A stretch of 64,000 nt of DNA from Siphonodentalium dalli (lineage: Eukaryota > Mollusca > Scaphopoda > Gadilida > Siphonodentaliidae): positions 164,420,875-164,484,874 of the forward strand of contig CP136062.1 of the NCBI GenBank assembly GCA_032622095.1, given 5' to 3'. The position numbers and the translations under genes are program-made. Of the stretch, positions 31,608 through 42,879 are shown piece after piece. Below the pieces are notes generated by a model. The model was given only the letters and a program-made list of their open reading frames with translations, ran no database searches and was not told where the DNA came from. How positions within the stretch are numbered: the stretch's first letter is position 1; every line of letters begins with the position of its first letter.

Positions 31608-31621
31608 AAGCCCGAGGGCTT
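31608..31621 (-). other. LINE E 3'-UTR stem-loop (AAGCCC/GGGCTT)
   Basis: A perfect six-pair stem with a two-base loop (likely opened to four bases), about 110 bases from the 3' terminus. Confidence 0.5.
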
Positions 31622-32138
31622 ATATGAAGTCTTCTCCTCTTTGGCGACATGCCCCTTCCCCAATAAGTGAGGGAGGGGTATCGATCAGACGGGAAATAAT
31701 ATAAATAATATTTTTTAAAGGAGAAGTAACTAAGTTTAAGTTGGGATGGACACAGCGGGAAGATAGTGTTAGGGATAGCAGGAGGCAGAGAGAGAGAGAG
31801 AAGAGAGAATGAGAGGGAGAGTGAGAAAGTAGAGGGGACAGAGTTTTCAATAATTTAGTTGCTGCGTGATGAAAATTATGCTCGTAGTAATATGCATGCG
31901 TCAGGCTCCATGGGAGGGGGTCAATCGCAATGGCCAATTCCTATTTCAATGGGGTTCACTGTGAATATCGCTGCATTCTTCGTGTAGAATCATTTCACGT
32001 ATATACAGGATAGTGACAAGTAAAGTAACTTACAAAATAATCGTTATCGGAAGACATTTAGTACTACATACATAATGGAGAACATCGTGCTGCCGCATAA
32101 CGCGGCCGGAATCCAAAGCAATTTGTTACCCATACAGA

Positions 32139-34573
32139 TCATGGAAATCTTTTTGTTCTCATAATATATGTCTGTACTGCATTAAATATTTGTTTGTTTT
32201 CGCGAAGACTAAGCTCTCTTGACCCCCGCATTAGTGTATTCTCAGATAAGGCAACATTTGGTAGGGAGTCATATAGTTCTCTTCTGGGCTCTTGATAAAA
32301 TGTACATTCAAAGAGATAGTGGTAAGTTGTCTCAAATTCCCCACATAGACAGAAGGGGGAAATTTTTACATGGTTATCTGTCAGGTCACCACTTAGGTGG
32401 CTGCAGTTCAATCTTAACCGGGTATGGAGGATATGAGATTTACGACATTTACTATGATAAAAATAGGCAGGTGGACGTATATTGTCACTGTTCAGTTTCT
32501 TTTTGAAGTCTTCGATTGTACTGCTGCTCTTTGTAGTTTCTGACAGTTTGTTCCATTCGGTAATTGCAGATGGTAAGAAAGAATCCATATAATAGTCATA
32601 ATTAATATTCGAGGGTAGTCTTATATGTTCAAATCTTAAGTTATATCTGGAATTATTTGCCTGAATTGGTCGTACATAATTTCTTAAAATTGATGGAGCA
32701 GTTCCTCGTATCATTTAAAAAAATTGGCATAGCTTGTGTTTTCTACGGCGTGAAGAGATGAGTTCCCAGCCAGTCTCTGACAAAAGGCACGCGTTACTCG
32801 TACTGATGGTTGCACCTGTTACTATTCGGGCCATTTCATACTGAACCTTTTCAATGTCATCACTAAGATAATCAGGGCAGTTATCCCAAACAGGGGAGGC
32901 ATATTCCAGTATTGGTCGGATAAATGTATAATGTATTTTTTCAAGCGTTACTCTGCTTAGCTTGTATCTGTGTTTACGTACTAGATTTACTCGACTCCAT
33001 GCTTTGTCAAGCATAGATCTGATGTGGATACCCCAAGAGCCCATGTTGTCGAAAGTAAGTCCCAGATGTTTATGGCTGTCAACCTCAACAATTGTCGCGG
33101 TTCCCATGGTCAAATGTGGATGATATACTGGTGTTTCTTTCCTGGAGATTAAGAGAGATTCCGTTTTCAGGGGATTGAATTTTACAAGCCATTCTGATGC
33201 CCAACACATGAGAGTTTCGAGGTCATCGTTGATTAGTTTTGCGGCCATGGTGGGGTCTTCGATAGTAAGAAATAGAGAAGTGTCATCAGCAAATAGACGA
33301 ATGTTGCACCGTATATTTTCGGTTATATCATTAATATAAATTAAAAACAGAAGTGGACCTAATACCGAGCGTTGCGGCACACCTGCTGTTACATCTTGTA
33401 GTTCCGAACGTGTGCCGTCTATGACAACCTGTTGTTGTCTACATTCTAGATACGATTTCATCAAGTTATACAAGTTTCCTCTTATACCAATTTTTGTCAG
33501 TTTGTTCAAGAGGCCACGGTGCCAGACTTTATCGAATGCTTTACTTATGTCACAGAATATACAGCGGACCTCTTTTCCGTCGTCTAATGATCGACATATA
33601 TTGTCATATATTTCGGTAAGTTGAAAAACTGTTGAATCGTTGCGCATGAAACCAGCTTGATAAAATGATAGGAGTTTGTTTTCATCAAGAAATTCCCATA
33701 GATATTTATAAATACATTTTTCATAGACCTTTGAGGCGCAGCTTAGTAGAGAAATTGGTCGGTAATTTGATATAAGACCGGGATCACCACTCTTAAATAT
33801 AGGTGTAACATGTGAACGCTTCCACTGGTGTTGGTAGTAATTGTTTTCGGTAAATGTTCTAAAATAGAATTCAAGAGGTTCACAGAGCGAGGAGGCACAA
33901 CTTTTCAAAACTCTCGGACTTATTCCGTCGGGCCCACTTGACTTAGATATTTTAAGACTTTTTAACGCTTTGTAAATGTCAGGGGCTGTGATTTTTATAT
34001 CGCTTAAAGTGGATATGGAGTTATCCGGTTCAAGGACTGGTAGGCGTTTCCCGATGTCATCAACTGAGGAAATTTTACAAAAATACGAATTGAAAGCATT
34101 TGCTTTTTCAGTTGGTGAGATCAGGAAGTCGCCGTTGGTGTTCAAGGGGGGTATTGATCTATCACTGGTAGCAAATACTATTTTTTGGAGGGTTTTCCAC
34201 CAGGAAGACTGGTCATGTGATGGGCTATTCAATGTGTTCTCATTCTTGGTGTCATAATCACGTTTGCTTTTTCTAATAGCCGATGTAGTTTCATTACGTT
34301 TAGATCTGAAGTTTGCCCATGTTTGTGGTGTGTTTTTCCTTTTAGCTATCTTATGTAATCGATTTCGTTGCCTCATCAGTTTCCGTACATTACACGTAAG
34401 CCATTGGGGACTACCTTTCCGGATAAGAACTATCTTATTGGGGATATTGTCACTGCATACCTTTTGAATTTTTGCAGTCAAGTTATCTGCATGAGCTGAA
34501 AGTTCAAATGGTATATTATCATCATAGTTCCAGCTCAAGAAGTCTTCGTTCATGGTATCGAAGTCAGCCAGAT
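32139..34573 (-). pseudogene. LINE E ORF2, endonuclease missing, one stop
   Basis: About 810 codons remain. The N-terminal linker has PQWLTCNVRKLMRQRNRLHK. The reverse transcriptase has SSGPDGISPRVLK, YRPISLLSCASKVYEK, FCDISKAFDKVWHRGLL (catalytic Asp), GVPQRSVLGPLLFLIYIND (usual G replaced by R) and RLFADDTSLFL. The tail ends with FCLCGEFETTYHYLF and YIMRTKRFP. A single TAA at 32715-32717 replaces a lysine codon that LINE C retains; the frame then continues unchanged. The 5' truncation removed the endonuclease. Confidence 0.9.
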
Positions 34574-34584
34574 TATACTATTTA
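34574..34584. repeat. Right target-site duplication of LINE E
   Basis: TATACTATTTA, identical to 31489-31499. Confidence 0.85.
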
Positions 34585-34956
34585 AGAACCATGAAACAAT
34601 CAAAATCAAATCGAAACGCATCGCGGCCCACGTGGAGGAAATGCGAGAAAAAAACAATCAAACTACTAGAACTGTTAATTAATATTAAAATTAAAATAAT
34701 TGGTTAGAAGCGTACTTAAGCATTATATGATGTAATATGACGAAACAATGACTTAATTTCATGGGGAGTGGCCCAGTGACACGGAGAATGGTTGGCACTC
34801 GATTGGAACTTATTAAATTCCATTTCATTAAAATTCCATTGAGAAGTGACGAAACGACCCCACCAGAGCACACAATACAGATAATGTGATAAAACAAATA
34901 CATAATTACATATAGTGGTGTATTGCATGGCCCGGCGATCGTACGACTCATCATGG

Positions 34957-36303
34957 TTATGAGAAACGCTGAGTTTGTAAAATGAACTTTTGTACGGCGA
35001 CAAAGATCTGAGTATTGAGACGATCAGAAAGTTCACTTGAGCCATAAGTGGTATGCCGATTCAATTTCATAATCACCACAGGAACAGAACGGAGAATCTT
35101 CCAAGTGGTTTACGACGAGGTCTTTATTCAGGTTACTACAGCCTAATCTAATTCTAGTATGATAAACTTGTGCTTTCCTGGAGTAACTTTGATAGTAAAA
35201 TTTGGCTATTTTTGAACGATCAACATTTAGGGTCTGTTTAAATTCTTTCAACGAAGGGGTCATCTTTACTGAGTCGGGTAAACTATTCCAAGCACGTGTG
35301 GTTGACGGTAGAAATGTGTCCATATACGCATTCCTATTACTGTCAGGTCGATGCATACTAGCATGCCTAAAATTATAACCAGACGACATAGAATCTGGTG
35401 AATCATATTGGATAAATAGGATGGAGTTATTTTTCTTGTCATTTTGTAAAATTGAATTAATTTCTGTTTACTTCTTCTTGATGCAAGTGTTTCCCAACCA
35501 GTTTCAAGTAACAAGTTGAGGTCGCTAGTACTTCTAGTTGCCCCAGTTACAACTCGTGCCATTTCGTACTGAATATCATCAATGCAATCGCTCATGTATT
35601 TCGGAATGTTATCCCAAACAGGGGATGCATATTCCAGTATTGTGCGAATGAATGAGACATATACGGTTTCTAAAGATTTTCTGCTTAATCGGAACTTGTG
35701 TTTCTTTACAAGATTAACTCTCTTCCATGCCTTGTCGGGTATGCTACAAATGTGACTTTTCCATGAACCAGTAGTGTCAAATATAACTCCGAGATGTTTA
35801 TGATTGCTTACTTCTGTTATTTGTGATCCAGCCATGAGTACGGGTGTGTGAGCTATATTTAGGTTCTTCCTTGATACTATCAATGCTTCGGTCTTCAGGG
35901 GGTTGAACTTTACCAACCACTTACATGACCATTTGACAATAGTGTCAATATCTTTATTAATTATTTCAGCGGCAAGGGTAGGGTTCTCAACACACAGATA
36001 AATTGAGGTGTCATCAGCAAAAAGACGTATGTTGCAAACTATATTTTTTGTTATATCGTTGATATAAATAAGAAATAAAAGGGGTCCTAATATGTAGCCT
36101 TGTGGGACGCCTGCAGATACATATTTCCAGTCAGAGCTAGCGTTATCAATCATAACTCTCTGTTGGCGAGATTTAAGATAGGAAGCTATTAGATTGTACA
36201 ACTTGCCATTGATGCCCATGCTAGAGATTTTGTGGAGGAGACCTTTGTGCCAAACCTTATCAAATGCCTTACTGATGTCACAAAATATACAACGAACTTC
36301 CTT
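34957..36303 (-). pseudogene. LINE D reverse transcriptase
   Basis: The frame starts at GKEVRCIFCDISKAFDKVWH. It includes GVPQGYILGPLLFLIYINDI, RLFADDTSIYL, SNHKHLGVIFD and ILEYASPVWDN. Frames change near 35390. The Cys tail FCSCGDYEIESAYH is followed by a deletion of about 20 codons, after which the C-terminus (LNTQIFVAVQKFILQTQRFS, TAA at 34957) is still readable in another frame. Confidence 0.85.
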
Positions 36304-36313
36304 ACCTAGAAAT

Positions 36314-36345
36314 GACATGCCGAGGTGCAGTCGCGATCTTATTGT
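36314..36345 (+). repeat. Repeat X copy 1, right part
   Basis: It continues repeat X after LINE D: tgcagtcgcgatcttattg here matches tacagtcgcgttcttattg on the minus strand of copy 2 (about 38090-38115). Confidence 0.6.
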
Positions 36346-38094
36346 GCGTGTTATTAAGGAACATGCATTGTTATATATAAATATGTCAGCTGAAATTTCC
36401 AAATATAGGTGGTAAATTCTCCGAATTAATGGGATAAAAGCCACAGTTAAATATTCTCGAGCAATGTGGACTATAAACCAGCTAGTGGGAAATATTACAT
36501 TGCCATATTACACATGGTCGAGCAACAGTGGTATTATTACTTATCTTCTGAAATATCGGGATACATAGATATTTAATACCTGTTTCTCGATTTTGAACCA
36601 CGAGGCGGAGCCAAGGGGTTTCAAAAAGAGACATCCGGGTATTACATCTCCATGTATCCCACGATGTTGGCGGAGATAACGATTTTGTCCCCACATCAAT
36701 AGCTACCATGTGGTGTGCGTTTTATAAGTTATCAGATAAATTCACACCAATCAGCACCAATAAGAATAATTCAGTAGCAGACCTATCGACCCTGTTTTAG
36801 GTGACGTCAATTAAGCTCAGTGCGCTAGAACGATGTCACGTTTGGCGAAACTGCTAGTTCAAGGGTAATTCATAACCACGATGTTTCACGTGCTTTTATA
36901 CGCCCACTGTCAAGGGTTACGGAGACATGGTGGGTGCATGATTTAAACGTGACGTTGTTGTCAATCAGATTTGCTAGTTACCGGGTGTGGGGACAAGTGT
37001 TTTTTGCTTGCTATATGTTTCCCTATGAAATAGCTGTAATTTTAAATGACATCCGATGCGCTCTCTTTCGTCACGACCTTGGCATGGATAACACTTTCCA
37101 AACGTTATCTCACTGTATATACTTCTGTTAAAAAAAGGTAAACAATAATTATTGACGCGTGTATTATCAATGGAACTACGCGAAATTCCGCTGAAAACTG
37201 AAAATAGTTTATTATTGCGATAAGTTCGAAAGAAAAACAAATGATCCCGTTTTATTACGTATTCAGTTATTATTTGTTAATTGGGTTGTTGTGTGTAATA
37301 TTTAACCATTCGGTGGGCACTATTCTCTTAGGCGCAAGTAGGAAATTTTCCACCCAAATTTAGAGATGCTTAATTTGCCAACGGAACAGCTGATATTGTT
37401 TGCATAAGTTTCGCTACTTCGGCGTCTAAATTCTTGTTTCGATAGACAAATACTTGTAGTTTTGCAAAATTGCTTACCATAAGCATAACATAAAGAGAAC
37501 ACATAATAGTTTCTCGAATAATATATTCCTGAAATATCACCGCTCGTGACGATTCGCATATTGCAGGTATTATTCGGCAAACCATAGGTATTCTCTATGT
37601 TCGCATAGTGCTGAATAAAACGCAACATGTTCGGGCTCTAATTAATAGTCCTGCACAATATTCGTGTGACAAATGGTTTTACTTGTAACTGGATTCAACA
37701 TTTAGAAATGAGGCAAAACACATAAGGCTTATATTGAAAAGAATTTGTTTCGTGTGAATACCCAAATATCTCAAAACATGGTATATATTGTCTATCTATC
37801 ATTTTTTTCTTTTTCAGATAGCTGCTAAAACAAAATGAAATACAACTGTTATTACTGCTCTTTCGGAAGTGAAACAATTCAACATGTCGTTGATCATATC
37901 ACCGAGGAACAGTGCCAAATTGAGCTCAAAATACGATGTTGAGCTGTGAGGGGAACCACGTGATCGCATACATCTCACATGCATAAAATAAGAAAGTCCT
38001 CCCAAATTATTCACGAGTGGGCTAAAACCATGCCTCGTATTCCCCAGTTATGGTTTCTTGTACGAATGGAAGATAACCAAACGCACAAAAACTC
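36346..38094. other. No gene identified
   Basis: Overlapping minus ORFs of 60-102 codons at 37320-37628 show no recognisable motif and no consistent splice sites. The rest is AT-rich. Confidence 0.35.
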
Positions 38095-38650
38095 AATAAG
38101 AACGCGACTGTACATCTGTCACTTCTATGCGAAGATTTTGATGCGTCCGAACCTGAACGAAATTTGTCCGAACCCGAACGAAAATTGTGTCTGAACCTGA
38201 ACAAAATCATCGGGAATGTCGCGAATCTGAACCTGAACATTATAAAATTTTCAAAGGTCGTTTTTCGGAGTTAGACAATAAAAATATCGCCTGTTTAGCA
38301 TTCCGAAGATGTGTGGTGACCTAATCTACCCACAACAATACATAAATTTGCGGATGCATGAGCCCAGGGCCACAAAAATACGAAAAAGCGAACATTTCGC
38401 CGCCTCGATAAAAATTATGACGACTTGACACGCCAAATACAACAATTCACATGCCTGTCATGCGAAAGGCGTGTTACGTAGGTGTTGGGTACACAAATCC
38501 TACATAACTGTTTAAAGGTGTATCATCGAAAGATGTCTTTAATTGATGCTTGGAGACAATATATACACTTACCGTTTATCTTGGTTACTGGGCGCTGCCA
38601 TCTTGGAATATCCGAACCTAAACGGGTATCCGACAGTGAGTATTGTCAAA
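38095..38650 (-). repeat. Repeat X copy 2, inverted and uninterrupted
   Basis: It contains the reverse complement of all copy 1 landmarks: cgtccgaacctgaac units at 38140-38240, ggcgcgccatc-like text, ccatcttggaatatccgaac, and cgggtatccgacagtga at 38620-38640. It shows what copy 1 looked like before LINE D landed. Confidence 0.75.
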
Positions 38651-40171
38651 ATGTTATGGTCACTGTGACCGTTTATTCAATATTGAACTATTTAAGGTAT
38701 ATTTAGAACCTTTCCCATCTCAGTTCAATTATAGGAATGCGAAAGTGTAACTGGACATAGGTTTATCCCACAATGTTTCAGAAAACACAACTTACGATTA
38801 AATTACAGGCGCAATTACACCGTCTTCAGAATTGTGAGAGCAAATAAGTGCTCTCGCTGTATTTTCCTCATTGGAAGTACTGATATATGGATTGAAACAA
38901 AGGGATATAATCATAAAGCATATAAAGTGGCAGAGATCTCTTAAATATTTAGACTGTAATCCCTTCGACTATAGAGCTTAACATTACCCATTAAGCACCA
39001 CGTTCGGTTTCAAATTGCCATTTTATTTATTTAAAGTGAGGACTTGGTTGTTTGTGAGACTATTTATTAGTGGGAATTTGTAGTTGGTGGCATTGTGAGA
39101 CTTCAATGTACACACAGCAGCCTTGGGAATTATCGTCAGTAAAAGCTGAAGTGAAATGAATTTGCATTGGCATTTTTTTAGCCGAGGCAAATAAATGTAG
39201 ACATGTTCAATTGGTTAGTGAAATGGACGTTTTTTGAAGCGCTAGCCAAGGTCATGATCCGTTTTACGCTCGCGTTTTGCATTAAATCCACAATTGGGCC
39301 ACATGGCACATGTCCATGCAATCATGTTACTCGTGTCTTGCATAGTGGGATCAATATAAGATATAACATGGTAATCCGTCTCCAAGCAACAGTTTACGGT
39401 TGACAGAGCAAGCTGCACTAACTTGAAAGGATGTCATTGTGCCAGTCACATGCGCGCAACATACCAATCATCTCACAGCGCAGCCAACTGATGCTAGCGC
39501 TATGATGTTTCTGACGTCTTGACATGCTCTGATGTTTTAAAACTTTTTCGACTTCATGTTTCCAGGAAGTTTGGGACTATTTGACTTACTCCAAATTCCC
39601 TTTTTGTTGGGACCATATGATGGGTTTCAGCCTAGTTGGAGATATTAAAACCGGTATTACAATATAGATGATATTATTGACGATATCAAATTTAAAACTG
39701 GCTATACCCGATATATCATCATATCGCTCAACAATAGTGCATGGTGTGGCTTACCTTTCCGTTTGCTTGGTTCGCATGGTGAGTCTGGACCAATCAGCTT
39801 GTCCAATCGGATCAGGAGTTTGTTTCTCTCAACCACGTATCTGTCCCGACCCACTTCTGGAACAGTTCGATAAAAATGTATGTGACTCATTGTACACCCT
39901 ACAAAAAGATTTGCAGTGTTTACAAAAAAATATTAGTTATTATATAATAGTTCTGTTCTACGCTATTTACTATGTAATTAAACAAGAATTTACATAAGGT
40001 ACATCCTTTTCAAGTAGAATTCTGAAAGGAGTTTAACCCTTGCTATACTAAATAGATTCTCCCATCAATTGTACAATGGTTGTGCATCAAAGATGGCTCT
40101 GGTCAAGTTTTTTTGCCCATAAGAGTGAATATGTCTAATCCAGAATCACTAATGAAAGTGTCATTGACACT
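38651..40171. other. No gene seen
   Basis: The 109-codon ORF at 39668-39997 has no recognisable motif, no start context and no splice context. No repeat was identified. Confidence 0.35.
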
Positions 40172-42116
40172 GTAGCTCAACTTGGAAAGGGAATAATTTA
40201 ATGTGGAGCGATTAGGAATGCGGAAAGTTGAAATGTCTAAGTAATACTGGATTATCAACATGAAGAGATATGTATATAAAAGTAAAATCCAAGATGGTAA
40301 CTGGTGGCTATGTTTTCCCATAAAATTCAAAAACATTTGATAGCTTCCATGTAGTAAGATCAATATCAAGATTAATATGAAGTCTGGAGATGATCGGATG
40401 AAGAAAGTGGACTGTAGGGTGTGTGCCAGAGGATTTAGTCATGCAAAGAGTAAAATTCAAGATGGCTGCCAGTGGACACGTTTTAAGACCAAATGAACCT
40501 AAAATGACTCGTCCCTATCTACATCCCAATGTAAACAGTCATGACATATTTCATGATGATCCGACTAAAGGTGCGACCTGTAGCCCATGCCAAAGCCCAT
40601 TTAGTCATGCAAAGAGTAAAATCCAAGATGGATGCAGGCGGCCATGATTTTGGCCGAATAACCTGACAATGAATCGTTCTCATCTACATGTCAATGTCAA
40701 CATCCATGACAAATTTCACAATGATCTGAAAAAAGTTGCGACATGTAGCCCGTGCCAAATGATTTAGTCATGCAAAGAGTAAAATCCAAGATGGCTGCTG
40801 GCGGCCATGTTTTTGGCCGAATGACCCGAAAATGGCTCGTTCCCATCTACATGTCATATTTAACATCCATGACAAATTTCATAATCATCAGACGAACAGT
40901 ACGACATGTGTGAAAGGATTTAGTCATGCTAAGAGCAAAATCCAAGATGGCTGCCAGCGGCCATGTTTTTTGGCCAAACGACCCCAGAATTACTCGTTCC
41001 CATCTACACGTCAATATTAACACCCATGACAAATTCCATGATCATCAGACGAACAGCACGACCGTGGTAATGGATTGAAATTTGAAATCCAAGATGGCAG
41101 CTGGCAGCCATGTCTTTTGTCCGAATGACCCCAAAATCACTCATTCCCATCCACATTCCAATTTAAACAGCCATGACAAATTTCATGATGATCAGACTAA
41201 AGCTAAGACCTGTATCCCGTACTAACGGATTTAGTCATACAAAGAGTAAAATCCAAGATGGCTGCTGGCGGCCATGTCTTTTGGCCAAATGACCCCAAAA
41301 TGACTTGTTCCCATCTACATGCCATTGTTAACATTCATGACATATTATTTGGTGATCCGACCAAAGGTACGACATGTAGCCTGTGCCAAAGGATTTAGTC
41401 ATGCAAAGAGTGAAATCCAAGATGGCTGCCGGTGGCCATGTTTTTTTGGCCGAATAACCCCAAAATTACTCGTTCTCATCTACATGTCAATATTAACATC
41501 TATGACAAATTTCATGATGATCAGAAGAACAGTACGACATGTAGCCCGTGCTAATAAATTGAATTTTGAAATCCAAGATGGCTGGTGGCAGCCATGTTTT
41601 TTGTCCGAATGACCCCAAAATGACTCGTTCCCATCTACATTCCAATTTCAAGAGCATGACAAATTTCATGATGATCCGACCAAAGGTGCGACCTGTAGCC
41701 CGTGCCAAAGGATTTAGTCATGCAAAGAGTAAAATCCAAGATGGCTGCAAGCGGCCATGTTTTTGGCCAAATGACCCCAAAATTACTCGTTCCCATATAC
41801 ATGTCAATATTAACATCCATAACCAATTTCATGATGATCAGACAAACAGTACGACCTGTAGCCCGTGCTAATGAATATGGAAATCCAAGATGGCCGCTGG
41901 CGGCCATGTTTTTTTTTCGAATGACCCCAAAGTGAATTTTTCCGGTCTAAATGTTCATGTCAACAGCTATGTCAAATTTTATAATGATCGGACCAAAGGT
42001 ACGACCTGTAGCCTGTATTGTTGACGAATCACACATACACGCACACACATGCACACACAGACGACGGACGACAAAGCCATGGCAATAGCTCAAACTTTAC
42101 AAAGTAAAGTTGAGCT
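40172..42116 (+). mobile_element. Tandem-core element, about 10 units of about 158 bp
   Basis: Units begin atttagtcatgcaaagagta (or a shorter variant), then ccaagatggctgc.ggcggcc, aatgaccccaaaatgactcg and catgacaaatttcatgatga. They run from about 40430 to 42015. Downstream come an (AC)n tract (42032-42058), gacgacggacgac and a hairpin agctcaaactttA/taaagttgagct ending at 42116. The left end near 40172 has TAGCTCAACTT, the reverse complement of the right end. This resembles pearl elements of bivalves and Helentron-derived HINEs (from memory). The short ORFs are by-products. Confidence 0.65.
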
Positions 42117-42150
42117 AAAAACATAACAAGTAAATAAAATGAATAATATT

Positions 42151-42729
42151 TTATTCACCAATTTTAACTTTCTTGAAAGATTCTCGAAATGTTCGTCTTT
42201 TTCTTTTTCTGATACGCAAAGTGTTTTGCTTAATTTCAGTATCGTCAGCGCCTTTGGCTGTTACAGCGTTTAACACTTCCATCTGCGATCCTCCGTGTTT
42301 AGAATAGTAATTTCATCATTTGACACATCGGTTGAGGCGCATAATTCATCACTCTCAGTTTTTACATCCGCGATCTCGTTAATTGATATCGCGGTTGAGT
42401 TGCATTGTTCCCCACTTTCAGTTTTCACACCCGCGATCTCGTTGGTTGATGTCTCAGGTTGAACAATGTTCATTAAACTAGCACAATATGGTGTGAGATA
42501 ATCGTTGTCTGATGTGTGCGTCCAAGAAGACTTCACAGGAGTAGATTCACTCACCATCAATGATGTTTTTTTCATCTGATCAATCTTTTTTTCGTAGTGC
42601 CATCACATTGAAAAGCCCAATGTGAACTCGAATTGCACCTAAAACTGGTATCCACTTTGTCTTCTTTAAAACTTCTAATGCAATTTTTCGTAAATGTTGT
42701 ATGTTGTTACTCTGCAATCGTGGATCCAT
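42151..42729 (-). pseudogene. Divergent basic ORF next to PolB, frameshifted
   Basis: The ATG at 42729 has a strong context (cacc before, G after). The first segment reads MDPRLQSNNIQHLRK and ends at a TGA just after an A7 run near 42575. The main segment (42572-42270) contains three imperfect 21-residue repeats built on NEIA.VKTES. A third segment in another frame ends with a very basic tail (RIRKRKRRTF) and TAA at 42151, followed by AATAAA. I do not recognise the family. Position and a shared promoter suggest it belonged to the same virus-like element as the polymerase. Confidence 0.55.
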
Positions 42730-42765
42730 GGTGAGCGTTCGGTGCGTTATTCAGTCGTGAGTGAA

Positions 42766-42873
42766 ATGACGACGTGATGAAAAATCGCGTCGCTTTTATG
42801 CTCTGACATGGACGATGACTGCACATGTCCGTGTCAGAGCATAAAATCGACGCAATTTTTCACACGTCGTCAT
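42766..42873. promoter_or_regulatory. Palindromic divergent promoter
   Basis: Two 48-bp arms (42766-42813 and 42826-42873) are inverted copies with about four differences around a 12-bp centre. Each arm contains gtcagagCATAAAA directed outward. The right box lies 40 bp before the ATG at 42880 and the left box 71 bp before the minus-strand ATG at 42729. The layout suits mirror-image core promoters driving two genes. Confidence 0.6.
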
Positions 42874-42879
42874 GTTACG

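Larger units (their letters stand above)
31500..34573 (-). mobile_element. LINE E, 5'-truncated, 3.1 kb
   Basis: A CR1/L2-like LINE read on the minus strand from the region between endonuclease and reverse transcriptase to the 3' terminus. It has an 11-bp target duplication on both sides. Its ORF is open apart from one nonsense codon. The 3' UTR (31500-32138) has the conserved stem-loop and a GA tract. It is closely similar to LINE C. Confidence 0.9.
31116..36303 (-). mobile_element. LINE D, 5'-truncated, containing LINE E
   Basis: LINE D occupies 31116-31499 and 34585-36303. Its 14-bp target duplication (31102-31115 and 36300-36313) places it inside repeat X. LINE E (31500-34573) is inserted in its 3' UTR. 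The 3' terminus GTTTACACT is at 31116 and the 5' end is truncated at FCDISKAFDKVW. Confidence 0.8.

Noticed and set aside
32714-32717. Frameshift between the two LINE E ORF segments.
   Set aside because: Comparison with LINE C shows the same length; a lysine codon became TAA, so it is a nonsense mutation.
22917-36415. Plus-strand ORFs antisense to LINE reverse transcriptases.
   Set aside because: They are shadows of the coding minus strand and repeat in every LINE copy.
37320-37628. 102-codon minus ORF and an overlapping 71-codon ORF.
   Set aside because: Two frames are equally open in AT-rich DNA and neither shows a recognisable motif.
41319-41935. ORFs of 70-100 codons in the tandem array.
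   Set aside because: They follow the repeat period and recur on both strands; no protein-like constraint.
40430-42015. CRISPR-like array.
   Set aside because: The units are about 158 bp and similar throughout, with no repeat/spacer alternation, in a eukaryotic context.
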